This document shows positions 52,954 to 61,334 of a DNA stretch of 64,000 nucleotides, in pieces. Source of the stretch: Aromatoleum aromaticum EbN1 (lineage in GTDB: Bacteria > Pseudomonadota > Gammaproteobacteria > Burkholderiales > Rhodocyclaceae); assembly GCF_000025965.1 (NCBI RefSeq), contig NC_006513.1, positions 2,666,001 to 2,730,000 on the forward strand. Direction: 5' to 3'. The translations under genes and the position numbers were made by a program. The notes under the pieces are model-generated. The model was not told where the DNA came from. It did no database searches and saw nothing but the letters and a program-made list of their open reading frames with translations. Numbering within the stretch: position 1 is the first letter of the stretch; every line of letters starts with the position of its first letter.

Positions 52954-55557
52954 GTGGGCGACATTCAGGAAGCCAAATACATTCAGGTAATTTGGCAGGA
53001 TCAGGCGACCGCCAAGAAAATTGTGGAGTCGCATGAAGCTTTAGAGTTAGAGGCAGTTGACGAGAACACGGTTCAGGTTGAAATCGTCAACTATAGCCAG
53101 ATTGACAATGGCAGCCAGGGGCAATTTGCCATCCGGCTCGATAGTCAGTCAGACGATGTTCCTCGCTTTGTGCTGGAAAACGGTAGGTCAATAGAGTTGC
53201 TGCCGGTCACCGATCCGGTAACCGGTCTTTGCTGGTGGGTGGAGGGTAAGACTTGGGATAAGCAACGTGGCCGTTGGTTGTCGGACATCTACCGAGGCGC
53301 GGGCCAGGTCCGGATCCAAGTTGGAGCCCACACCTGTCGCGTTAACATCTCCTCTTCAACCTTTACTCATCAACAGTTGGAAGGCTACCTGCGTGACTTT
53401 CAAACTGACTTTTGGGAGCTTATCCTGGATGACACCAGCTACATCAGTGCCGCAGCAAAGCGAAGCCAGCATAACCTATTAGATGAGACGACGCTGCGTG
53501 CCATCAGAAAGTTCATTGAATGTGTGGACCGTGTCCTGCAAAAACCCAAAGTCGAGTTGCGGGAAGTGCAGCGCCTGAAACCCCGCAAGGATGTCAGGCC
53601 GGTGCCTCGAACCTTTATGGAGTTATCCACGCGAGGTACGAGCCGGACATTAACCAGCCGGGCCTATCAGGAAACTTCAGATATCCCGGATAATCGCTAC
53701 GCACACTATGCCCTGCGCAAGGTATATCAAATCACCAAGGCGCTGTGCACTGTCGCGGCCACTCAAGCGCGTTCCATTGAGCGAAGCTTGGTAACTCATC
53801 GACAACGCTTGTCCAAATTTTCCAATCAGAAAGTCATCAATAAAGATGCAGTTATGCATGACATGCAAGATAAGGAGCGAGCGCTGAGAGAGCTGGAAAG
53901 CCAGATGTCTACACAGAACAATTACTTTGCTCAGTTGATTTGCGAACAACCAGTAAATGGTCAGCCATGCTGCCAAGGTACGCATGTCCCTCGCATTCAA
54001 GTAGCCCAAGGTAAAAGGGCAGACTATATTCAAGGAGTTTTTCTTGCCGTCGTGCGTTCACGAGCCGGCAAGGATTGGTTTAAGCCACACGATGGGGGTT
54101 ATGTAACCGTCGACTTTGGTGTGTTCAGCGATCAGATTAGGCCAGAATTTGAATATGAAATATTTGGAGATATTGATTACAACATCATCCGCACCAAGAA
54201 TAAAAAACCAAGGCACAACTTTACACTGCTTGCTGTATCAGAATTTAGGATCGTATATTCGGAGAAATATGAAGATTTAACTGAGCGATTTAGAGTTTAT
54301 CAACAAAAGGTCGGCGATATGGAGAGTCGCAACTGGCGACGCCCATTGAGACCAGATGAAGCCGAGCAGCAGCAACGCGAGACCATTTCTATAGGGAGAA
54401 TTATCGGCTTAGTTGAGGCTAAACACGAGAATTTGGCCACTCTGAGTCGGGAGTTGGCACCAAAATTGCATGCCCTACGTGAAGCGTTAGCGGTCTTTGA
54501 AAAAAAGAAGGTCAAGTTGGATGCCAGATTCCCTAACTCCATGACCTACGTCCAGAATCCAGCTTACCAAGGTATTCATAGCGCCTTTTCGAAGATCAAA
54601 GAGCGGTCTGGCATCGACGATGATGAGATCCTGCTGGCTCTGGATCGCATCGAAGAAATCGGGCTCGTGAATATCTCCATGTTGTACGAACGCTGGTGCT
54701 TGCTTCAAATCATCAAGGTACTGGTGTTTAAGTACCGATACCGGCCGGAGGAGGGCTGGAAACGCAAATTGATCACGCAGGTATTGGATCAGGGACGCAA
54801 TGTAGCAATCGATTTTGAGCATTCGCAGTTGCACCGAAAAATCCGGTTGCACTACGAGATGGAGTTGGAGAATGGGAAGCGACCTGATTTTGTCCTGGAT
54901 GTCGTCCCCGGCTACAATGACAGTGACTCCTCGCGGATGAGGCGCTTTGTTATGGACGCCAAATTCTATCAAGAGATAGATAACAAACGGCACGGCGGTC
55001 TACAGCAAATCGTCTACGAACTCTATAACCAAAAAGATTACGCGGAAGGGGGGCAGAATGCAGTTTTCGTTATGCACCCCTCTTCCAGCGCTCTCCCGAT
55101 TCGAGCAACCCCACAGGAGTGGTCCCGTGACAACTACTATGGCGAAGTGCGGCTCTTTGACTGGGATGAATATCCGCCAAATCATCGATACGGAGGGATT
55201 TATCTTTCGCCGATTGGCAACGGGGCCTATCTCGATTCCTTGCAGCGCGCGATCGGTATGTTTTTGCAATATGGAATAGAGAACAACAATGCAACGTCCG
55301 GCAAGCATGGCGCGTTGCCAGAAAACCCGTTGTTCTGCTTGGTCTGCGGCTCGTCAGATGTGTCCTGCCGACAAAGCCCAAAAAATCAAAAAGCATGGTG
55401 GGTGACTTGCAATGACTGCAATCATTTCACCACGTTCAATTACTGCGGCGGTTGTGGTAACAGGCTGATAAAAAACGGGGAATATTGGTCGTATCATGCT
55501 ATGGAGCCGCTCAACCCATTCAATATAAAGTGCCCGTCATGTGGAGATTTGCTTTAG
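52954..55557 (+). CDS. DUF2357-like McrC-type nuclease with C-terminal zinc ribbons
   Basis: An 867-residue protein starting at a GTG. The N-terminal 440 residues are β-rich with a helical part (about 250-330). Residues about 575-720 look like a PD-(D/E)xK nuclease: YERWCLLQIIKVLVFKY, RPDFVLDVV (PD at 644-645) and RRFVMDAKFYQE (D668, K670), followed by QIVYELYNQKDYA, the usual DUF2357 arrangement. The C-terminus has CxxC pairs at 795/798, 819/822, 831/834 and 860/863, consistent with two zinc ribbons. It pairs with the McrB-like motor immediately upstream, forming a predicted restriction-like complex. Family name DUF2357 is from recognition, not a search. Confidence 0.78.
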   Translation: MGDIQEAKYIQVIWQDQATAKKIVESHEALELEAVDENTVQVEIVNYSQIDNGSQGQFAIRLDSQSDDVPRFVLENGRSIELLPVTDPVTGLCWWVEGKTWDKQRGRWLSDIYRGAGQVRIQVGAHTCRVNISSSTFTHQQLEGYLRDFQTDFWELILDDTSYISAAAKRSQHNLLDETTLRAIRKFIECVDRVLQKPKVELREVQRLKPRKDVRPVPRTFMELSTRGTSRTLTSRAYQETSDIPDNRYAHYALRKVYQITKALCTVAATQARSIERSLVTHRQRLSKFSNQKVINKDAVMHDMQDKERALRELESQMSTQNNYFAQLICEQPVNGQPCCQGTHVPRIQVAQGKRADYIQGVFLAVVRSRAGKDWFKPHDGGYVTVDFGVFSDQIRPEFEYEIFGDIDYNIIRTKNKKPRHNFTLLAVSEFRIVYSEKYEDLTERFRVYQQKVGDMESRNWRRPLRPDEAEQQQRETISIGRIIGLVEAKHENLATLSRELAPKLHALREALAVFEKKKVKLDARFPNSMTYVQNPAYQGIHSAFSKIKERSGIDDDEILLALDRIEEIGLVNISMLYERWCLLQIIKVLVFKYRYRPEEGWKRKLITQVLDQGRNVAIDFEHSQLHRKIRLHYEMELENGKRPDFVLDVVPGYNDSDSSRMRRFVMDAKFYQEIDNKRHGGLQQIVYELYNQKDYAEGGQNAVFVMHPSSSALPIRATPQEWSRDNYYGEVRLFDWDEYPPNHRYGGIYLSPIGNGAYLDSLQRAIGMFLQYGIENNNATSGKHGALPENPLFCLVCGSSDVSCRQSPKNQKAWWVTCNDCNHFTTFNYCGGCGNRLIKNGEYWSYHAMEPLNPFNIKCPSCGDLL

Positions 55558-55568
55558 CCGGTTGTTTA

Positions 55569-56668
55569 CTCAGAAGGCGGGAAGTAAGGCGACATGATGG
55601 GGAACTTTCGCCGTCCTGGCGATCCGATGAGGATGAAACGAGACGGACGAAAACTGGATCACGGGACGCTGGAGACGATTCGTAGGATGGCCATTGAGCG
55701 GGTGCGGGAAGGCGAAGCGCCGAGCCAGGTGATCGCCAGCTACGGATTTCATCGCAGCGTGATCTATCGCTGGCTGAAAGCGGCGGCGGGCCGCGGCCAT
55801 GGGCTGCGGGCGCTGGCGTCGCATCCGATCACTGGACGGCCCCCGAAACTCACCGCGCAGCAGGCGCGGCAGGTATTGCGCTGGATCGACGGGCACTCGC
55901 CGATGGAACATGGCTTCGACACCGGGCTGTGGACACGGGGTCTGGTGCGGGACTTGGTGCAGAGCAAATTTGGCATCACCCTGAGCCTGTCCTCGATTGG
56001 TGCGCTGCTGGCGCGACTGGGCCTGACGGTGCAAAAGCCGCTGCAGCGCGCTTACCAGCGTGATCCGGCGGCGATTGAGCGCTGGCAGCACGAGACCTAT
56101 CCGGCGCTGATGCAGCGTGCCAGGGAAGAGAAAGCCGAGATTCTGTTTTGGGACGAATCCGGCTTTCGCGCCGACGCCGTGCAGGGCAGGACTTGGGGCG
56201 CCAAGGGTCGCACACCGGTGGTCGCGGTGCCCGGGCAGCGGCAAAGTATCAGTGCGGCCTCGGCCGTCAGCATGAAGGGCGGCTTCTGGTTCGCCATCTA
56301 CCCTGGGGCATTGAACGGCGAACTGTTTGTGGACTTGCTCAGGAAGCTGATGCACCGCCGCAGGAAGCCCTTGCACCTGGTGCTCGACGGACTGCCCGCG
56401 CACAAGAAGGCGGGGGTCAAGACGTATGTCGCCAGCACGCAAGGCAAGCTGACGCTGCATTTCCTGCCGGGCTATGCCCCCGACCTGAATCCGGATGAAC
56501 TGGTGTGGAGCCACGCCAAGCGTACCGGCAACGCCCGCCGGCCCCTGCAAAAAGGCGAGACCCTGCAAGAACGTGTGCATGACCAGTTGGCCGATATCGG
56601 CAAGCATCCCGCCTTGGTGCGCTCTTTCTTCAAGCATCCCAGTGTCGCCTATATTTCCGCCTCATGAT
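55569..56668 (+). mobile_element. intact IS630-family insertion sequence
   Basis: 1100 bp bounded by TA dinucleotides (55567-55568 and 56669-56670), as expected for TA target duplication. Left end CTCAGAAGGCGGGAAGTAAG and the right end, read inward as ATCATGAGGCGGAAATATAG, form imperfect inverted repeats that both run on into GCGACA. It carries one transposase gene. It sits 11 bp after the nuclease stop codon. Confidence 0.9.
55594..56667 (+). CDS. IS630-family transposase
   Basis: A 357-residue protein with an N-terminal helix-turn-helix pair (SQVIASYGFHRSVIYRWLKA; RPPKLTAQQARQVLRWID) and the DDE catalytic domain: D187 in LFWDESGFRADA, D265 in HLVLDGLPAHKK and E302 in YAPDLNPDELVWSHAK. No frameshift; the stop codon lies in the right terminal repeat. 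Probably active. A remnant of a relative is at 16947. Confidence 0.95.
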   Translation: MMGNFRRPGDPMRMKRDGRKLDHGTLETIRRMAIERVREGEAPSQVIASYGFHRSVIYRWLKAAAGRGHGLRALASHPITGRPPKLTAQQARQVLRWIDGHSPMEHGFDTGLWTRGLVRDLVQSKFGITLSLSSIGALLARLGLTVQKPLQRAYQRDPAAIERWQHETYPALMQRAREEKAEILFWDESGFRADAVQGRTWGAKGRTPVVAVPGQRQSISAASAVSMKGGFWFAIYPGALNGELFVDLLRKLMHRRRKPLHLVLDGLPAHKKAGVKTYVASTQGKLTLHFLPGYAPDLNPDELVWSHAKRTGNARRPLQKGETLQERVHDQLADIGKHPALVRSFFKHPSVAYISAS

Positions 56669-56954
56669 TAAAACCACGACGAACCAATACGAATGATTGC
56701 TTTTGTCTCTGGAATAAACACGATACAAATTCGGGGGCTAACAAGTTTGCACCTGAGTGGGGCCAGCCGGGTCCCGACGGGAGCAGGGCGCCGGTTTCCG
56801 GCGCCTCGAAAACATCGCATGGCGGGTTCGCGAGCTTACCCGCTGCTGGCTATTCGCACAGGAGTTTCATCGGCCTTCAATGGCCAGCGCTTGATATCAA
56901 CTAAGCTTACTAATATTATCTTGCGACGATAACATTGGTAAGGTTGGTATAACC
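56669..56954. other. region between the IS630 element and the AAA ATPase gene
   Basis: No gene. It contains a perfect GGCGCCGG-TTT-CCGGCGCC hairpin (56787-56805) without a T tract and, close to the next gene, an AT-rich inverted repeat listed separately. Confidence 0.6.
56907..56941. promoter_or_regulatory. operator-like inverted repeat before the AAA ATPase gene
   Basis: TTACTAATATTATC (56907-56920) and GATAACATTGGTAA (56928-56941) are inverted repeats matching at 12 of 14 positions around a 7-bp spacer, 13 bp before the GTG start. A small GGTT-N5-AACC dyad follows directly. Probably a repressor site or a transcript-leader hairpin. Confidence 0.6.
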
Positions 56955-58154
56955 GTGGATCCCGTACGTAACCCATACGCCCCAGGAGCCGGCTCTCCGC
57001 CGCCAGAGCTGGCTGGCCGAGACGAGTTGCGCCGCATCGTGCGAATCGCGCTGCAGCGGATCCGGATCGGCAATCCGGCCAAGAGTGTCCTCTTGGTGGG
57101 GCTTCGGGGAGTCGGTAAAACCGTACTCCTCGAACGGATGCGTATCGATACCGAAGCCGACGGAATGCAGACCGTCCGCATGGAAGCCCCTGAGGGGCGA
57201 TCATTGCCGGCGCTCCTGGCCCCCCAGTTACGAGTCGCGCTGTTGCGTCTGAGCCGAGTCGAAGCAGCAAAGGACATGGCGAAGCGAGGGCTCAGCGCCC
57301 TGGCGGGTTTTGCCAAGGCTTTGCGGATCACATACCACGACATCGAAGTCGGCATCGATTACGAACCCGAACCCGGACTTGCCGATAACGGCGATCTGGA
57401 AACCGATCTGGCTACCCTTCTGGAACAGGTCGGGATCGCTGCGAAAGAGGCCGGCACGGCAGTGGTAATGTTCATCGATGAACTGCAGTACATCAACGAA
57501 GCGCAATTTGCGGCATTGATTTCTGCGCTGCATCGGTGTGCCCAACTGCGCTTGCCGGTCATGCTCGTCGGCGCCGGTCTCCCTCAGTTACGGGAACGGG
57601 CGGGCAGTGCCAAATCCTATGCCGAGCGGCTCTTCGATTACCTGGAGGTCGGCCCGCTTGCCAGCGCTGATGCACGCAAAGCCCTGGAAGCGCCAGCCGA
57701 GGCGCTGGGCGTCAAGTTCGACGACGACGCGGTCAAGGCGATCATTGCTCATACGCGCGGCTATCCCTACTTTCTTCAGGAATGGGGGAAGCACGCCTGG
57801 GATTTGGCCGATGCCAGCCCGATTACGCTGTCCAATGTAGAGCGAGCCAGCACTGTCGCGATCGCTGCCCTTGATGAGAGCTTCTTCCGGGTGCGATTCG
57901 ACCGCATGACCCTGCTGGAGCGCCGTTACCTCAGAGCGATGGCCGAACTGGGGCCGGGGCCGCACCGCTCCGGCGATATTGCTGCCGTCCTTGGCCGGGA
58001 GGTTTCGGCCCTTGCCCCCACACGAGGGAAGATCATCAGCAAGGGTATGGTCTGGAGCCCGTCGCATGGAGATACGGCCTTCACCGTCCCGCTCTTTGAT
58101 GAGTTCATGAAGCGGATCATGCCGGGGGACTCGTGGCGGAACGAATCGGCATGA
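56955..58154 (+). CDS. stand-alone AAA-family ATPase
   Basis: A 399-residue P-loop ATPase starting at GTG (MDPVRNPYAPGAGSPPPELA). Walker A GLRGVGKT (49-56), Walker B VMFIDELQ (171-178), arginine-rich sensor region PQLRERAGSAKSYAERLFDY, then a winged-helix-like C-terminus (GPHRSGDIAAVLGREVSALA). It resembles Orc1/Cdc6-like or STAND-type ATPases common in accessory DNA; role unknown. An operator-like inverted repeat precedes it. It may be part of the defence block, or independent. Its GC looks closer to the host than that of the McrB-like pair. Confidence 0.75.
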   Translation: MDPVRNPYAPGAGSPPPELAGRDELRRIVRIALQRIRIGNPAKSVLLVGLRGVGKTVLLERMRIDTEADGMQTVRMEAPEGRSLPALLAPQLRVALLRLSRVEAAKDMAKRGLSALAGFAKALRITYHDIEVGIDYEPEPGLADNGDLETDLATLLEQVGIAAKEAGTAVVMFIDELQYINEAQFAALISALHRCAQLRLPVMLVGAGLPQLRERAGSAKSYAERLFDYLEVGPLASADARKALEAPAEALGVKFDDDAVKAIIAHTRGYPYFLQEWGKHAWDLADASPITLSNVERASTVAIAALDESFFRVRFDRMTLLERRYLRAMAELGPGPHRSGDIAAVLGREVSALAPTRGKIISKGMVWSPSHGDTAFTVPLFDEFMKRIMPGDSWRNESA

Positions 58155-58178
58155 CCTGCTTCCTGCGACCATGGCCGC

Positions 58179-59381
58179 TCACCACGACGTTTCGCGCTCC
58201 GCGGTCGCCGAGATCCTGTGCAGCGACAGGTCGGCGCCGGCGAATTCCTGTTCGGGGTCGAGCCGCAGCCCCATCGTCGCCTTGATCGCGCCATAGACCA
58301 CCGTGCCGCCGGCGAGCGCGACGACGATGCCGGCGAGCGTTCCGATTGCCTGCGCCGCGAAGCTGACGCCGCCGAGGCCGCCGAGCGCGGTCGAACCGAA
58401 GATTCCGGCCGCGAGGCCGCCCCACGCGCCGCACAGACCGTGCAGCGGCCACACGCCGAGCACGTCGTCGATCTTCCAGCGGTTCTGCGCGACCGTGAAC
58501 AGGAACACGAACAGGCCGCCAGCGACCGCGCCGACTGCCAGCGCGCCGGCAGGGTGCATCAGGTCCGAGCCGGCGCACACTGCGACCAGTCCCGCGAGCG
58601 GGCCGTTATGCACGAAGCCCGGGTCGTTGCGCCCGGCGGCAAGCGCCGCAAGCGTGCCGCCGACCATCGCCATCAGCGAGTTGATCGCGACGAGCCCATT
58701 GACGGCGTCGAGCCGCTGCGCGCTCATGACGTTGAAGCCGAACCAGCCGACGGTCAGGATCCACGCGCCGAGCGCGAGGAACGGGATGCTCGACGGTGGA
58801 TGCGCCGAGATCGCGCCGTTCTTGTGGTAGCGTCCGCGACGCGCGCCGAGCAGCAGCACGGCCGGCAGCGCGACCCAGCCGCCGAAAGCGTGCACGACGA
58901 CGCTGCCGGCGAAGTCGTGGAACTTCGCGCCGAACGCGGCTTCGAGCCAGCTCTGGAAACCGAAGTTGCCGTTCCAGACGACACCTTCGAAGAACGGGTA
59001 GAGAAAGCCGACGATGACGAATGTCGCGATCAGCTGCGGCCCGAAGCGCGCGCGCTCCGCGATGCCGCCGGAGATGATCGCCGGAATGGCCGCGGCGAAA
59101 GTGAGCAGGAAGAAGAACTTGACCAGTTCATAACCCGAGTCGGCGACGAGCCGGTCGGCACCGACGAAAAAATCGCTGCCGTAGGCGAGCGAGTAGCCAA
59201 CGATGAAATACGCGATCGAGGACATCGCGAAATCGCTGATGATCTTCACCAGCGCGTTCACCTGGTTCTTCTTGCGCACCGTGCCGACTTCGAGGAAGGC
59301 GAATCCCGCATGCATCGCGAGCACCATGATGGCGCCGAGCAGCACGAAGAGGACGTCGGCCGGGGGGTTGAACTGCTCCAT
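58179..59381 (-). CDS. amt: ammonium transporter
   Basis: An Amt/Mep/Rh channel of 400 residues from the ATG at 59381, which follows a GGAG site; a TTG at 59414 is also in frame. Eleven hydrophobic segments; motifs FAGSVVVHAFGGWVALPAVL (pore His), GWFGFNVMSAQRLDAVNGL and WPLHGLCGAWGGLAAGIFG (second pore His). No glnK is adjacent, which is unusual for proteobacterial amt. Confidence 0.93.
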   Translation of the reverse strand: MEQFNPPADVLFVLLGAIMVLAMHAGFAFLEVGTVRKKNQVNALVKIISDFAMSSIAYFIVGYSLAYGSDFFVGADRLVADSGYELVKFFFLLTFAAAIPAIISGGIAERARFGPQLIATFVIVGFLYPFFEGVVWNGNFGFQSWLEAAFGAKFHDFAGSVVVHAFGGWVALPAVLLLGARRGRYHKNGAISAHPPSSIPFLALGAWILTVGWFGFNVMSAQRLDAVNGLVAINSLMAMVGGTLAALAAGRNDPGFVHNGPLAGLVAVCAGSDLMHPAGALAVGAVAGGLFVFLFTVAQNRWKIDDVLGVWPLHGLCGAWGGLAAGIFGSTALGGLGGVSFAAQAIGTLAGIVVALAGGTVVYGAIKATMGLRLDPEQEFAGADLSLHRISATAERETSW

Positions 59382-59628
59382 GAACAGGCTCCAATGCAAA
59401 ATCCGATCCACCAAGCAAAGAGCACGCCCAAAAAATCATTCGTTATCTTTCAATGTCTTGTAAATATCTTGCACTGCGGCGCACCGTCGGGATCCCGCTC
59501 GTGGTGCAGGTCGGCAAGTCGGATGCACAATTACGGTGCGACGCGCCTCGTCGCGGTGCCTCGATGTGCGATCGCGAGGCGCTCGTGCGCTCACGGGCCG
59601 GCGGGCGCAAGTTCCAACAGGGCGGACA

Positions 59629-60549
59629 ATGAAAAAGAATCTCGAACTCAAACTGGCGGCCGGGATCCTCGTGCTGCTGTCGCTGATCTGGGGCTACAAC
59701 TGGGTCGTCATGAAGAACGTCATGCGCTATGCCGATCCGTTCGACTTCTCGGCGGTCCGCACGCTGTTCGGTGCGCTGGCGCTGTTCGCGGTGCTCGCGT
59801 TGCGGCGCCAGCCGCTGCGGCCGGTTGCTCTCGGCCCGACGCTGCTGCTCGGCCTGCTGCAGACGACGGCATTCACGGCGCTGATCCAGTGGGCGCTCGT
59901 CAGCGGCGGTGCCGGCAAGACGGCAGTGCTCGTCTATGCGATGCCGTTCTGGTTGCTGCCGATGGCGTGGGTGTTTCTCGGCGAACGGGTGCGCGGCCTG
60001 CAGTGGGTCGCCGTCGCGCTGGCGCTGGTCGGCCTCGTCTTCATCCTCGACCCGTCCAAACCGCAAGGGGATCTCTTCAGCACGATGCTGGCGCTGCTCG
60101 GCAGCGTCGCCTGGGCAGCGAGCGCGATCGTGCTCAAGCGGCTGCGCGCAAGCACCCCGGTCGACCTGCTGTCGCTGACGGCGTGGCAGATGCTGCTGGG
60201 TTCGCTGGTGCTGTGCATCATCGCGTGGTGGCTGCCGTCCGAGCCGCCGCGCCTGACGCCGTATTTCATCGCCGCGCTGATCTACAACGGCCTGCTGGCG
60301 ACCGGGCTCGCGTGGCTGATGTGGCTCTTTATTCTCGACCGCATGCCGGCAGGTCTTGCCGGCCTGTCGTCGCTCGCGATTCCGGCCGTCGGCGTGCTGA
60401 GCGGCTGGATCGAACTCGGCGAGCGCCCGAGCGGACCCGAATCTTTCGGCATGCTGTGCATCGCCGTCGCGCTCGGCCTGATCAGCGCCATCGCGTTGCG
60501 GGGCCGGCAGCTGCAGGCGCGCGCCGCTAGCGCAGGTTCTCGGAGCTGA
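59629..60549 (+). CDS. EamA-family (DMT) transporter
   Basis: A 306-residue inner-membrane protein with ten helices in two EamA repeats: LLSLIWGYNWVVMKNVMRYA in the first and LALLGSVAWAASAIVLKRLR in the second. Possibly a metabolite or amino acid exporter. The ATG at 59629 gives the normal family start (MKKNLELKLAAG). Its 3' end overlaps the convergent lipoprotein gene by 23 bp. Confidence 0.9.
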   Translation: MKKNLELKLAAGILVLLSLIWGYNWVVMKNVMRYADPFDFSAVRTLFGALALFAVLALRRQPLRPVALGPTLLLGLLQTTAFTALIQWALVSGGAGKTAVLVYAMPFWLLPMAWVFLGERVRGLQWVAVALALVGLVFILDPSKPQGDLFSTMLALLGSVAWAASAIVLKRLRASTPVDLLSLTAWQMLLGSLVLCIIAWWLPSEPPRLTPYFIAALIYNGLLATGLAWLMWLFILDRMPAGLAGLSSLAIPAVGVLSGWIELGERPSGPESFGMLCIAVALGLISAIALRGRQLQARAASAGSRS

Positions 60550-60787
60550 ACAGCACCACCTGGTCGGCGACGAAGCTCACCTGCACGTGCCGCTTCTCGT
60601 CGCCCCACGTGCAGCTTTTCACCGTCATCACGTCGCTGCACCGATTCGGCGCGCCGAGCAGCTGCTTGACCTCGTCGTACGTCATCCCGACCCTGATCTT
60701 GTCGTAGTTTTCGACGGTGACCTTGCTGCACGCGGTCGCGGCGGCGCAGAGCGCGGCAAGGCAGAGCAGGCGGGTGAGAGTTTTCAT
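60527..60787 (-). CDS. small lipoprotein, SmpA/DUF3862-like
   Basis: An 86-residue lipoprotein: lipobox ATAC (Cys near residue 20) followed by KVTVENYDKIRVGMTYDEVK and QLLGAPNRCSDV, the typical GM-x-x-x-EV-x-x-LLG-P pattern of the SmpA/OmlA-like fold. Start at 60787 chosen for the signal peptide. Function unknown. Confidence 0.82.
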   Translation of the reverse strand: MKTLTRLLCLAALCAAATACSKVTVENYDKIRVGMTYDEVKQLLGAPNRCSDVMTVKSCTWGDEKRHVQVSFVADQVVLFSSENLR

Positions 60788-60857
60788 CGGCGAATCTCCG
60801 GAAGCGGGAAGGGGTTGGACGCATTGCCAGCGGTGTAACACAGGGTCCTGGCGAGCG

Positions 60858-61304
60858 TCACGCCTTTTGCACCCGCACTGCGCCGCGTGCCGGCTCCGCG
60901 AGATCCGCGGCGATCGCCGCAAGCCCCGCGCGGGCGACTTGCGCGTCCTCGCCGGCCTTGACGCCGGACACCCCGACTGCGCCGATCACGTTGCCGTCGA
61001 TGACGATCGGCTCGCCGCCTTCGAGCGGCACGACCGGCATCGCGAGCGCGGCGTAGCGGCCGCTGTTGACCATGTCTTCGAAAGCTTTGCTCGGCTTGCC
61101 GGTCATCACGCAGGTGCGGGCTTTTTCGGGAGCGACGACGGCGCTCATCAGCGGCGCGGCGTCCATGCGCTGCAGCCACAGCGGATGACCGCCCGCGTCG
61201 CACACGGCGATGCTCACCGCCCAGCCGTTCGCGACGGCTTCGGCTTCGGCCGCCGCGGCGATACGTTTGACGTCGTCGAGCGTCAGTGCCTTGATGTCCT
61301 TCAT
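60858..61304 (-). CDS. GlcG/HbpS-family heme-binding-like protein
   Basis: A 148-residue protein with the GlcG features LDDVKRIAAAAEAEAVANGW, VSIAVCDAGGHPLWLQRMD and GEPIVIDGNVIGAVGVSG. AGGAGA precedes the ATG. Members are often found with glycolate/glyoxylate genes; here it follows the glycerate kinase gene. HbpS relatives bind heme. Confidence 0.9.
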   Translation of the reverse strand: MKDIKALTLDDVKRIAAAAEAEAVANGWAVSIAVCDAGGHPLWLQRMDAAPLMSAVVAPEKARTCVMTGKPSKAFEDMVNSGRYAALAMPVVPLEGGEPIVIDGNVIGAVGVSGVKAGEDAQVARAGLAAIAADLAEPARGAVRVQKA

Positions 61305-61334
61305 TGGCTGTCTCCTTCGTTTCGAGTGTGCGGG

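Noticed and set aside
59382-59628. Sigma54 promoter for amt
   Set aside because: A GG...GC pair exists near 59470 but the spacing is one base off the strict consensus.
58218-60530. 770-codon open frame antisense to amt and spanning into the EamA gene
   Set aside because: Runs through two unrelated genes; not protein-like.
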